Shown: positions 8,359 through 16,236 of the stretch, piece after piece
How positions within the stretch are numbered: the stretch's first letter is position 1
How the letters are laid out: each line of letters starts with the position of its first letter
Source of the DNA: DATLWN01 sp963764315
Lineage (GTDB): Bacteria > Pseudomonadota > Zetaproteobacteria > Mariprofundales > Mariprofundaceae
NCBI GenBank assembly: GCA_963764315.1
Contig: CAVXSB010000002.1
Location: 434,001-498,000 of the forward strand
DNA: 64,000 nt
Direction: 5' to 3'
Program-made: the position numbers and the translations under genes
The notes under the pieces: generated by a model
Seen by the model: only the letters and a program-made list of their open reading frames with translations
What the model was told of the DNA's origin: nothing
Databases searched by the model: none

Positions 8359-8427
8359 CTAGGCCGGTATCCGGCGCCGCGATCCTGGCCTTGAAGATGA
8401 CGACGATCACCCCATTGTCCTGACCGG

Positions 8428-9306
8428 CTACTGCAACACCTCGACGCGGTTCCGGCCGCGATCCTTGGCCTGGTAGAGCGCATCATCCACGCGTTTCAGC
8501 AGGCAGTTGATATCCTCATCGGCATGAAACACGGTGACGCCGAAGCTCACGGTCAGCGAACGGATACCGCCGAACCGGTGCTTTGCGATCGCCGCCCGCA
8601 GCTTCTCGGCCGCCTTTTTGACCGCATCCATGTCCGATTGCGGCATCAGGATCATGAACTCCTCGCCGCCCCACCGCGCCAGCACGTCCACGGTACGGAT
8701 GTTCCGTTTGACCAGGTCGGTCATATCCCGCAATACCTTGTCGCCAGCATCGTGGCCGAAGCCGTCATTCACCTGCTTGAAGAAATCGATATCGTACATG
8801 ACCAGGGCCAGGGCATTGCCGTAGCGCTTGGCCCGCGCGATCTCATTCGCGAGAAGTTCGGAGAAGTGTTGCCGGTTGTTGATGCCCGTCAGCATGTCGG
8901 TCGTGGCCAGCATGCGGATCTCCTCCTGGGCCTGCTTGCGCTCGGCCGCATGCTGGATATCGAGCAGCAGGGCATCCATCTGATAGGGCTTGAGCAGATA
9001 GGAAAAGGCGCCCTTCTTGGTCGCCTCGATGGCACTGTCCAGCGAGGCATGGCCGGTCAGGATGATCGCCTCGGCCAGCGGGGAGTGCTGCTTGAGCTGT
9101 TCCATGACGGCAAGTCCGCTCATATCCGGCAGCTTGAGGTCGATCAGGGCCACACTGATCGATTCCTTTTCGACAGCGGCGATGGCCTCGCCGCCATCGC
9201 CGGCGGTGACGACCCGATAGCCCTTGACGCCCAGAATGTCGGCCAGGGATTTCCTCAGGTTCGGATCGTCGTCGACGACCAGGATACAGGCTGCTTTCTT
9301 TTCCAT
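8428..9306 (-). CDS. Response regulator with receiver and GGDEF domains (diguanylate cyclase)
   Basis: 292 aa. The receiver domain (1-120) has phospho-acceptor Asp56 in LIDLKLPD and the switch Lys in LLKPY near 106. A short helix links to a GGDEF domain (about 133-290) with intact GGEEF at 213-217, so it should make c-di-GMP. The RTVD at 204-207, five residues before GGEEF, is a canonical inhibitory RxxD site for product feedback. The ATG at 9306 has an AAAGGG site. Last gene of the four-gene signalling operon, 11 bases after the double-receiver gene. Confidence 0.93.
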   Translation of the reverse strand: MEKKAACILVVDDDPNLRKSLADILGVKGYRVVTAGDGGEAIAAVEKESISVALIDLKLPDMSGLAVMEQLKQHSPLAEAIILTGHASLDSAIEATKKGAFSYLLKPYQMDALLLDIQHAAERKQAQEEIRMLATTDMLTGINNRQHFSELLANEIARAKRYGNALALVMYDIDFFKQVNDGFGHDAGDKVLRDMTDLVKRNIRTVDVLARWGGEEFMILMPQSDMDAVKKAAEKLRAAIAKHRFGGIRSLTVSFGVTVFHADEDINCLLKRVDDALYQAKDRGRNRVEVLQ

Positions 9307-9317
9307 GCCCACACCCT

Positions 9318-10061
9318 TTATTGCGGCTCCAGCAGATGCTTCAGCTTCTGCTGCCGTATGTCCTCGATGATCTTCACCAGGCCTTCGGCCTCGAACGGTT
9401 TGTACAGGCAGGCATAGGCACCGATCTCGCTCGCACGTTGGATGGATTCGCTCATTTCCTTGGCATAGCCCGTGATCAGCACCACCGGCTTGGTCGGGTA
9501 TTTGGCGCGGATCTTCTTCAGCACCTCCACCCCGTTGGTTTCCCCGAGCTTCATATCGAGCAGCACGACCAGCTTGTAGTCTTGCTCCAAACGCTCGATC
9601 ACCTGCTGCGGCTCTCCCTCCGTTTCGACCCGGTAGCCGCGCAGCGTCAACACGTCCTTCAGGGTGCGGGAGAACGCCGGATCGTCGTCGACGATCAGGA
9701 TGCTCTCCTCCTTGCGCAGCAGACCCAGGAAGGAAAACACTATCTGCAGATTCAGCGGCTTGCTCAGCACGGCATAGGCCCCGGCCTTCTTGGCCTGCTC
9801 GATATTCTCGTCCGTAGCATAGGCGCTGACCAGGATGACCGGCAGTTCGGGGGCGATCTTCTGCATCTGCTGCATGGCCTCCACGCCGCTGATGCCGGGC
9901 ATCTTGATGTCCATCAGCACGCAATCGGGCGCATCCGTACCGGCCTTCTGCACCCCCTCCTCGCCTGAATAGGCCGTGATGGTTTCATAACCCTTGACCT
10001 TCAGGATGTCGCAGGTCGTTCTCACGATACGCCTGTCGTCATCCACCACCAGAATCTTCAT
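9318..10061 (-). CDS. Tandem double-receiver response regulator without output domain
   Basis: 247 aa made of two CheY-like receiver domains. The first (1-115) has Asp51 (LMDIKMP) and Lys101, and the second (120-240) has Asp169 (LLDMKLG) and Lys221. Both look phosphorylatable, with acidic pockets VVDDD and IVDDD. There is no DNA-binding or enzymatic output, so it probably passes phosphoryl groups or acts by protein contacts, perhaps between the two kinases upstream and the REC-GGDEF protein downstream (inference). Its ATG overlaps the stop of the upstream kinase gene (ATGA). Confidence 0.92.
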   Translation of the reverse strand: MKILVVDDDRRIVRTTCDILKVKGYETITAYSGEEGVQKAGTDAPDCVLMDIKMPGISGVEAMQQMQKIAPELPVILVSAYATDENIEQAKKAGAYAVLSKPLNLQIVFSFLGLLRKEESILIVDDDPAFSRTLKDVLTLRGYRVETEGEPQQVIERLEQDYKLVVLLDMKLGETNGVEVLKKIRAKYPTKPVVLITGYAKEMSESIQRASEIGAYACLYKPFEAEGLVKIIEDIRQQKLKHLLEPQ

Positions 10062-11251
10062 GTCTCGCCCCCCGTTGGATCCGTTTGTGTTTCCGGAGCG
10101 GCGGCGGGAAGGGTGACGGAGAATGTCGACCCCTTTCCGGGCGCACTCTGCACGACCACCCGCCCGCCGTTCACCTGCACCAGGTTCTTCACCACGACCA
10201 GCCCCAGCCCGATGCCGCGGGGCTTGGTCGTGAACAGCGGCTGGAACAGCTTGCCGATGTTCTCGGGCTCAATGCCGGCGCCCTTGTCCCGCACCTCGAT
10301 GGTGACGGTCTGCGCCGCCGCATCGAAGCCTGCCCGGAACTCCAACTCCCCGCCGTCGGGCATGGCATCGACGGCATTGCTGAGAAGATTGCGCAGCACC
10401 TGCTGTATCTGATGAGGATCGACCCAGAGTGGCGGCAGTCCGGGCTCCAGTGCGGCCTTGAAGGCAATCGTCTCCGGCATCGGCAGCCCTGCCCGCACCC
10501 GCTCGACGAGTGCCGACACCTCCACACCCTGGCACTGCGGGCTCTTGGTGCGCACGGAATCCAGCAGGTCCGCGACGATGCGCTCGGCGCTGCCGATCTC
10601 GTCCCCGATCATGTCCAGGTATTCCCGGGTGGTCGCATCCGCATCTGCCAGCACCGTCTGCAGGTAATAGATGGCATTGCTCATCACCCCGAGGGGGTTG
10701 CGCAGCTCGTGCCCGACGCTGCCGGCCACCTGCCCCAGCACAGCCAGCTTCTCGTTGCGCAGCAATTCGTCCTGAGCGGCCAGCAGGGCGGCCGTGCGCT
10801 CGCGCACCTTGATCTCCAGCTCCTCGTTCATATGCAGGATGGCCTCCTCCGCCTGCTTCTGGCGGGTGATGTCGTCGTAGATGCCCAGCATGCCGATGAC
10901 CGCCCCGGTAACGGGATCGTGCAGCGGCACCTTGGAGGTGCGCAGCCATATCGTGTTGCCGTCCGGGGTCGTCTGAGGCTCTTCGTAGCCGATCTTGGGG
11001 GTGTCGGAGTCGGTGACGGCCTTGTCGTCGGCACGATACTGCTCGGCCTGCGCCTTCCAGCTCATGTCGACATCTCTCTTGCCGATCAGGGCCTCGGGCG
11101 AGTCCCATCCCGCATCTCTCGCAAGCAGGGCGTTGCAGCCGAGATAACGACCGTCCAGATCCTTCCAGAATACACGGATGGGGACATTCTCGATGATCTG
11201 CGTCAGCAGGGCCTGCTGCCTGCGATCGGCGTCCGCCTTCTTCTCAGGCAT
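10058..11251 (-). CDS. PAS domain sensor histidine kinase
   Basis: 397 aa, with no transmembrane helices. A PAS domain (about 15-135) with its C-cap is followed by a coiled coil (135-168), then a HisKA domain with phospho-acceptor His181 in SVGHELRNPL. The HATPase domain has an N-box (NLLSNAVDAM), G1 (DKGAG) and G2 (GIGLGL). The catalytic half is very similar to that of the neighbouring upstream kinase, which points to tandem duplication. The ATG at 11251 has a GCGGAGG site. The stop overlaps the start of the double-receiver gene. Confidence 0.93.
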   Translation of the reverse strand: MPEKKADADRRQQALLTQIIENVPIRVFWKDLDGRYLGCNALLARDAGWDSPEALIGKRDVDMSWKAQAEQYRADDKAVTDSDTPKIGYEEPQTTPDGNTIWLRTSKVPLHDPVTGAVIGMLGIYDDITRQKQAEEAILHMNEELEIKVRERTAALLAAQDELLRNEKLAVLGQVAGSVGHELRNPLGVMSNAIYYLQTVLADADATTREYLDMIGDEIGSAERIVADLLDSVRTKSPQCQGVEVSALVERVRAGLPMPETIAFKAALEPGLPPLWVDPHQIQQVLRNLLSNAVDAMPDGGELEFRAGFDAAAQTVTIEVRDKGAGIEPENIGKLFQPLFTTKPRGIGLGLVVVKNLVQVNGGRVVVQSAPGKGSTFSVTLPAAAPETQTDPTGGET

Positions 11252-11272
11252 GCATGGCCTCCGCTTCCCGCC

Positions 11273-12460
11273 TCATGCCGGCGGCCCCTGGCACGGTAGC
11301 GTGATCGTGAAGCAGGTTCCCTTGCCGGGCTTGCTCTGCACCGCAACCTTGCCGCCGTTGGATTCGGTGAGGTTCTTGATCACGACCAGCCCCAGCCCGA
11401 TGCCGCGCGCCTTGGTGGTGAACAGGGGCTGGAACAAATGTCCCATCTGTTCCCGGCTCATGCCGACGCCACTATCTCGCACCTCGATGCCGACGAAACC
11501 GCCCGCCACGCCCGGCAGCACGCGCAGGGTCAATGTGCCCCCGTCCGGCATGGCTTCGACGGCATTGCTGATCAGGTTGCGCAACACCTGGTGGATCTGC
11601 AGCGGATCGACGACGACCGGCGGCGCATCGTCGGGAATCTCCTGCACGACCTTGACCGTATCGGGCACCTCGCTCTTGCGTATGGCCAGGCCGATCATCT
11701 CGGCGATACCGGCCGTTTCCGGCTGCGGCGGCTTGATGCGCACCGAATCCAGCAGGTCGCCGACGATGCGGTCGGAACGGGCGATCTCCTCCTTGATGAT
11801 ATCCAGGTATTCCTTGACCGTATCGTCCGCATCCGCCAGCACCGTCTGCAGGTAATACACGGCGTTGTTCATCACCCCAAGGGGGTTGCGCAACTCGTGC
11901 CCGACGCTGCCGGCCACCTGCCCCAGCACGGCCAGCTTCTCCCGGCGCACCAGTGCCTCCTGGGCCTCCGCCAGCTTGGCCGCATGCGCCTCGGCCTCCT
12001 TGATCTTCTTCTTCAGCTGCGTATTCAGCCTGCGGATCTTGTCGTTCGCCGCCTTATGCGCCGTGACATCCCGGTCGATGCCGAAATAGCCGCGAAAGTC
12101 CCCGTGCCTGTCGATGAGCGGCACGCCGCTGGTTTCCAGCACGACCTTGTGCCCATCCTTGTGCAGAGCGATGTTTTCGAGGAAGGAGAAGGGTTTTTTC
12201 GCCTCGATGAATGCCCCGAAGATTGCGCCGACGCGCTTGGCTTCGGCGGGGGACATGAAATCGAAGGGGGTTTTGCCGTAGACCTCTTCCGGCTCGTATC
12301 CGAGGAAATCGCGCACCTTCGGACTGGCGTAGACATAGGTACCGTGCGCGTCGATCTGCCATATCCAGTCGCTGGTCACCTGCACGAGATCGTGGAAGCT
12401 GCCGCCGTTCTTCTGCAGCGTCGCTTCCAGCCGCTTGATTTCGGATTCGGCGTTTTTCAC
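11273..12460 (-). CDS. PAS domain sensor histidine kinase, first gene of signalling operon
   Basis: About 395 aa from a GTG at 12460. An open frame reaches a TTG at 12577, but that 39-residue extension looks non-coding, so the start is uncertain. Order: PAS domain (about 22-135; FLGYEPEEVYGKTPFDFM), coiled coil (138-175), HisKA with His188 in SVGHELRNPL, and HATPase with NLISNAVEAM, DSGVG and GIGLGL. It is soluble. The HisKA/HATPase half closely matches the next gene, whereas the PAS parts differ, so the pair probably sense different inputs and share partners. No regulator with a DNA-binding domain is nearby. Confidence 0.88.
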   Translation of the reverse strand: MKNAESEIKRLEATLQKNGGSFHDLVQVTSDWIWQIDAHGTYVYASPKVRDFLGYEPEEVYGKTPFDFMSPAEAKRVGAIFGAFIEAKKPFSFLENIALHKDGHKVVLETSGVPLIDRHGDFRGYFGIDRDVTAHKAANDKIRRLNTQLKKKIKEAEAHAAKLAEAQEALVRREKLAVLGQVAGSVGHELRNPLGVMNNAVYYLQTVLADADDTVKEYLDIIKEEIARSDRIVGDLLDSVRIKPPQPETAGIAEMIGLAIRKSEVPDTVKVVQEIPDDAPPVVVDPLQIHQVLRNLISNAVEAMPDGGTLTLRVLPGVAGGFVGIEVRDSGVGMSREQMGHLFQPLFTTKARGIGLGLVVIKNLTESNGGKVAVQSKPGKGTCFTITLPCQGPPA

Positions 12461-12801
12461 CGCACGGCCCCGTCCGGGCCTGCCGGGGCGCACTGGGTCG
12501 CCTTGATCGCCGAGAGTTGCGTGCGCATCGTTGGCCTCCCCGGTGCCTGCAGCGTCGCCCTCCGCCTTCCCTGACAAATAAGCTGCATAGCTGTTGGTTT
12601 AGTTTAGCCCCTGGGGATAGTCAAATGAGGGAAATGGCCGGTTTTCCCGTCCTCCGGGCCGCGAAGTGGCCGAAATAAAGCAGCCCGCATCGCATGCGTT
12701 TCCTTGCATGCGCGGATTTCGCCCCTGTCGGCATGAAGGCGCGGTATTTGCAGGATATGCGAAGGGCAGGCTCAGGCGATCGGCCCTCAGTCGATCAGGT
12801 G

Positions 12802-12905
12802 AGATGCCCGACCTTCACGAGGATGATCGTCTCTTCCTCCACGTACGGATAATGCTGGCTCATATGCGGATTGCGCAGCTAGCCCAGGCCCGGGTACTGG
12901 CCGTG
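12802..12905 (-). pseudogene. Duplicated 3' fragment of the double-cupin gene
   Basis: 104 bases align without gaps to 13851-13954, the 3' end of the intact cupin gene, with about 12 mismatches (roughly 88% identity). The orientation is the same as the intact copy. No start or upstream coding part is present, and in-frame changes have accumulated, so it is a decayed tail fragment. Confidence 0.75.
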
Positions 12906-12946
12906 CCGTGGTCAAATCCCTTGCGGACATCCGCGGCGTTTCCTGT

Positions 12947-12994
12947 CTTCGACGGCCTGCACTGGGAACAGGCCACCGAGGGTTTGATCCCTTA
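12947..12994 (+). pseudogene. Duplicated 3' end of the GFA-family gene
   Basis: 42 bases (12947-12988) are identical to 8310-8351, the end of the GFA gene, including the codons for FDGLHWEQATEGL. Near-matching bases run on through a stop codon. The upstream part of the gene is missing. It lies about 40 bases after the cupin tail fragment. Confidence 0.8.
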
Positions 12995-13270
12995 ATCGTC
13001 ACAACCGCTTGAGACGGAGGCCATGCTCGGCCTTCGTTTGAATCCTATCGGCATGACGCTACGCGTTGGATACTTTGGCACAGCAGAGGGCAGAAGCCTT
13101 CGGGCGGCTACGCTACCCCGGATGAGGGTAAACTTCCCCCCAGTTAGATCCTTCCGAGACTGGAAATTTCGGCCAGAATACCTCCGGGTATCAATGAATC
13201 GATTCAACTGGAAACGATAGCCATACAAGATTTAAAGGGCAGCCATGTCCAAATCCATGTGTAGGAGAGT
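12995..13270. other. Intergenic stretch upstream of cytochrome c gene
   Basis: No gene is supported here. A short hairpin AGGCC-ATGCTC-GGCCT at 13018-13033 followed by TCGTTT could be a weak terminator remnant. From about 13170 the sequence becomes AT-richer, and it ends with a GGAGAG ribosome site for the cytochrome gene. No clear promoter was identified. Confidence 0.4.
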
Positions 13271-13810
13271 ATGATGTTGAAAGGCATTGCCTTGGGAGCC
13301 TTCTTGATCGTTATCGTTGGTCTGGGCGGCGGATATATACTATTAAAAAGCGGCATGATCCCGGCCAATGCCGATGGTAAACCCAGCGGCCTGGAACTGT
13401 GGATGGCGGGAACATCATTGGACGCGACCTTGCAACGGGATGCGCCCAAAGTTCAGAACCCGGTATCGTTGACCGATCAGAACCTTATTCAGGGCATTCA
13501 TCTTTACGCGAAAAACTGTGCACTTTGTCATGGCGGCGCAAAAGGGACGGCGATGCCATCTCCGATAGCGAAAGGTGAATATCCGAAACCGCCCCAATTG
13601 GCGACCGATGGGGTGGAAGACGATCCTGAAGGATATTCATTCTGGAAGATCAAGCATGGTATCCGTCTGACTGGCATGCCTTCATGGAAGCATACTCTCG
13701 ATGATCAGAAAATCTGGACGCTGGCCCTATTTCTGAAACATATGGACAAGCTGCCACCGGCAGCCCTCAAGGAATGGAAAAAAGTTCAGGCGTGGCCAAC
13801 AAGCCAGTAG
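13271..13810 (+). CDS. Membrane-anchored monoheme cytochrome c
   Basis: 179 aa. The N-terminal hydrophobic helix (about 5-26) is an uncleaved anchor or signal. The periplasmic class I cytochrome c domain has heme motif CALCH (Cys83, Cys86, His87) and a probable distal Met136 in RLTGMPSW. A likely role is periplasmic electron transfer. The partner is unknown, since no oxidase or dehydrogenase gene is adjacent. GGAGAG lies just upstream of the double ATG, and the second ATG (13274) is also possible. Base composition is nearer 50% GC than its surroundings. The gene sits alone between duplicated gene tails, consistent with insertion. Confidence 0.88.
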   Translation: MMLKGIALGAFLIVIVGLGGGYILLKSGMIPANADGKPSGLELWMAGTSLDATLQRDAPKVQNPVSLTDQNLIQGIHLYAKNCALCHGGAKGTAMPSPIAKGEYPKPPQLATDGVEDDPEGYSFWKIKHGIRLTGMPSWKHTLDDQKIWTLALFLKHMDKLPPAALKEWKKVQAWPTSQ

Positions 13811-13834
13811 GTGGCCTGTTCCCAGTGCAGGCCG
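13810..13834 (-). repeat. Inverted third copy of GFA-gene tail (25 bases)
   Basis: These 25 bases are the exact reverse complement of part of the GFA gene end (also found in the forward sense at 12947-12988). They start at the last base of the cytochrome c stop codon and end a few bases before the cupin gene stop. Confidence 0.75.
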
Positions 13835-13837
13835 AGC

Positions 13838-14491
13838 TTAGGGGAAAGGCAGATGCCCGACCTTGACGAGAATGACCGTCTCCTCCTCCACGAAGGGATG
13901 GTGCTGGCTCATATGCGGATTGCGCAGCCAGCTCAGGGCCGGGTACTGGCCATGCTCGTCCATGAAGGTGCCGGAGAGCACCAGGATCTCCTCCCCGCCG
14001 AAGTGGCGGTGCGGCTGAAAGCGTTCGTGCGCCGGCCATTTCACCAGCGCCGTGTGCTCGCCCTCGAAATCGTGCAGAGGCATCACCATTAGCCCGCCCT
14101 GCCCCGGCAGCCATGGCGCAGCCTTCGTGTCGATGCGCACGCTCTCGGTATCCCCTTGCGCGAACTGCCCCAGCTTCACGAACAGGGTGCAGCCCTGCTC
14201 GCTGAACGGCGCATGCGAGCTGCCCGCCGGATTGCGAATATAGAAGCCTGCCGGATAGTCGCCGCTCTCGTCAGAGAACACCCCGTCCAGCACATAGATT
14301 TCTTCCCCGCCCGGATGCCCATGGCTGGAAAAACGAGAGCCTGCGGCATAGCGCACGATGCTGGTGGCATGCCCCGATTCGGCATTCTCGCGCGCCAGCG
14401 GCTTGCGCTCGACCCCCGGCATGGGGCTCGGCTGCCAGGGCATGAATGCGGTCTCGATCATCACCCGCTCGGTAAAATCCATATTCAGCAT
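13838..14491 (-). CDS. Double-cupin protein (ChrR cupin-like)
   Basis: 217 aa with two cupin barrels in tandem. Each has a His-rich metal motif: FSSHGHPGGEEIYVLDG (first, about 56-72) and FQPHRHFGGEEILVLSG (second, about 157-173), followed by the second-half motifs SSHAPF and SQHHPF. This arrangement resembles the C-terminal cupin of ChrR anti-sigma factors, but the N-terminal zinc anti-sigma domain is missing, so it is probably a stand-alone metal-binding sensor or enzyme. The ATG at 14491 has an AAGGGGG site. The final 100 bases are duplicated at 12802-12905. Confidence 0.82.
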   Translation of the reverse strand: MLNMDFTERVMIETAFMPWQPSPMPGVERKPLARENAESGHATSIVRYAAGSRFSSHGHPGGEEIYVLDGVFSDESGDYPAGFYIRNPAGSSHAPFSEQGCTLFVKLGQFAQGDTESVRIDTKAAPWLPGQGGLMVMPLHDFEGEHTALVKWPAHERFQPHRHFGGEEILVLSGTFMDEHGQYPALSWLRNPHMSQHHPFVEEETVILVKVGHLPFP

Positions 14492-14659
14492 GACGATACC
14501 CCCTTGCGCATAGTGCCCGAGGCGATCGGCCCCGTCCTGCGCCATCTGCGACCCATGGCGCCATTCTCCCCACCATGCGCAGCCGATGCAAAAAAACGCC
14601 CCTCGGCCCGAAATGGCGCCGCCGGGCTGCTAGCCTTCATGAGATGTGGGGGAGGCGAA

Positions 14660-15187
14660 ATGGGAAGTCTCGCGCAACAATTGTCTCTGGCACAACAATT
14701 CACCCAGCTCGGCACCTGGCTGCGCCATCACTGGCCGGTACGGCACCCGCGCATGTTCATCAACAGCCGCGGGGTGACCCGGGAGGTCGTCCCCGGCAGC
14801 GATCAGCGGCATTATGTGCGCTTCCCGGTGCACCTGGCCGTCAGCTATGGTGCCGTCGAATACGAGCCTGCCGGCTACGGCGCCGTCAACGATGACGCAG
14901 AAGAGGGCTCGCGCATCTACAACAGCTTCGTGCTGAACGCGAGCCGGGGTGGCCTGTTCATCATCTCGGAGCGGCCGTTTCCGCAGGGAAGCAGGCTGCA
15001 CATCCATTTCTTCATCCCCCCGGAGGAGAAGCTGATCGGCGTCTTCGTTGGCGAGGTGGTGGGCGTCAATCTGTCCTCCCGGCATCCGCACGGCATGCAC
15101 ATCAAGCTCCTCAGCTACTCGGCCGACATGAAACAGATGATCGCCTATCTGGAGGAACGCCTTCCCCTGCTCGACCATATGGTGTGA
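14660..15187 (+). CDS. PilZ domain protein (candidate c-di-GMP receptor)
   Basis: 175 aa. After about 45 residues of N-terminal helix comes a PilZ barrel with an Arg-containing RHYVRFPV segment (about 50-57) and NASRGGLFI (about 96-104). This approximates the RxxxR and (D/N)xSxxG motifs that hold c-di-GMP. The window has two GGEEF cyclases, so a signal source exists in the same genome. The ATG at 14660 has a GGGGGAGG site. An open frame extending upstream to 14156 runs antisense through the cupin gene and is not real. Confidence 0.8.
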   Translation: MGSLAQQLSLAQQFTQLGTWLRHHWPVRHPRMFINSRGVTREVVPGSDQRHYVRFPVHLAVSYGAVEYEPAGYGAVNDDAEEGSRIYNSFVLNASRGGLFIISERPFPQGSRLHIHFFIPPEEKLIGVFVGEVVGVNLSSRHPHGMHIKLLSYSADMKQMIAYLEERLPLLDHMV

Positions 15188-15268
15188 ATTCCACCCCCTT
15201 TGGCCAATCGCATTCGCCCGTCCCGGAGGCTAGGCTCGTTTGCCGAATCCGCAGGGGAGGGCTTTGAA

Positions 15269-15877
15269 TTGAAGAAGTGCGTACCGTTATTGTTCATCTG
15301 CATGATACTCGTCGGCTGCTCGCAGGCCCCGGGAAACCAAGGCAGCGGTTATCACGGCATCCCCTGGCATGCGAATGCCCAGACCGTGGCCAAGAGCCTC
15401 GGCGTGGCGCCGAAGCTGACCCCTGTCGATACCCTGTTCGCCAGCTACTACCAGGCCACCGCGCCCAAGCTCGGCGCCCTGATGGAAAAGGGCTTCGCCA
15501 GGAAAAGCGGTGCCGGCCCAAGCGATCTCGCGGCGCTGAAGGGCATGACCATGCTGAACCAGGGTAAGGACGGATACAGCCTGTTCTTCCACGGCGGCTT
15601 CGGCATGAATGTGCAGCCGATCCCGGCATCCGAATACCAGCTCGAACACGATAGGCTGAAAAGGCGCTACGGCCCCATCGACAAGAAGGTCCAATACATC
15701 CCCGACGAATACAATTCCGCCTACTTCGCCATGTGGCACGATGCCGACGGCAAGATCCTGCTGGCCAAGGAGGTCTACAGGACCGCCCCGAATCACGAGG
15801 TCACGGCGGCCCAGATCATCCACATGGACAAGCGCGTCTTCGCCGCCATTTCCAGCGAGCTATCGGCATCCAAATAG
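15269..15877 (+). CDS. Hypothetical lipoprotein
   Basis: 202 aa. It has a lipoprotein signal (KKCVPLLFICMILVGCS) with lipobox Cys about 16 residues in, so it is probably anchored in the inner or outer membrane. The rest is a soluble domain without recognised motifs. The TTG at 15269 is chosen because GGGGAGGG lies seven bases upstream and the signal peptide begins there. A TTG at 15200 would add 23 residues of poor quality. It follows the PilZ gene in the same direction. Confidence 0.75.
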   Translation: MKKCVPLLFICMILVGCSQAPGNQGSGYHGIPWHANAQTVAKSLGVAPKLTPVDTLFASYYQATAPKLGALMEKGFARKSGAGPSDLAALKGMTMLNQGKDGYSLFFHGGFGMNVQPIPASEYQLEHDRLKRRYGPIDKKVQYIPDEYNSAYFAMWHDADGKILLAKEVYRTAPNHEVTAAQIIHMDKRVFAAISSELSASK

Positions 15878-15977
15878 CGATATGCATAACCCGAAACCTG
15901 ACACTCAACGTCCGGGTCCAGCCGCCGTCTCAAGTGGACAGTCAAGATTTCACTTTTTTGGTACTTATTGGCCATTC

Positions 15978-16220
15978 TTAACTGTAGGTAAGCTTATAGC
16001 TTGATTTAGCCCATGCAATAACATGATTGACAATATGTTTGCAATTCAGGTCGGCATGGTCTCCGCATCGCATTTCACTTCCATCCCAATTGCACCCACT
16101 AGAATCGAGCTTATCCAACAGAATCACATCGCTGATTCTACATCCAGGACATTCTTCCAACTTTGAAAGTTCCGTATTGATAATAGATAAAAGGCTATGG
16201 CTTGAAATACGTTCATTCAT
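15978..16220 (-). CDS. Small Cys-rich protein downstream of sensor kinase
   Basis: 80 aa, not recognised. Residues 1-22 form a helix, then Cys24, Cys27 (CPGC), Cys43, Cys52, Cys60 and His61 are spread over the second half, enough to bind zinc, a cluster or heme. No signal peptide. The ATG at 16220 has a GGAAG site and lies 16 bases after the kinase stop, so it is the third gene of the PAS-kinase operon. It is AT-rich like its neighbours and unlike the rest of the window. Confidence 0.65.
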   Translation of the reverse strand: MNERISSHSLLSIINTELSKLEECPGCRISDVILLDKLDSSGCNWDGSEMRCGDHADLNCKHIVNHVIAWAKSSYKLTYS

Positions 16221-16236
16221 GGCAACTTCCACCCTA

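Noticed and set aside
8359..8427. Third cupin-tail remnant after the GFA gene
   Set aside because: A short resemblance in reverse (GVIVVIFK versus ETVILVKV) is too weak to separate from chance.
12666..12995. 109-codon frame ending in the GFA C-terminal residues
   Set aside because: It is made of reversed cupin-tail sequence joined to a GFA tail. Only the last 15 codons are real coding sequence by origin.
12802..13954. Composite transposon or IS around the cytochrome gene
   Set aside because: No transposase frame and no matching terminal inverted repeats or target duplications. The flanking repeats are parts of two different genes.
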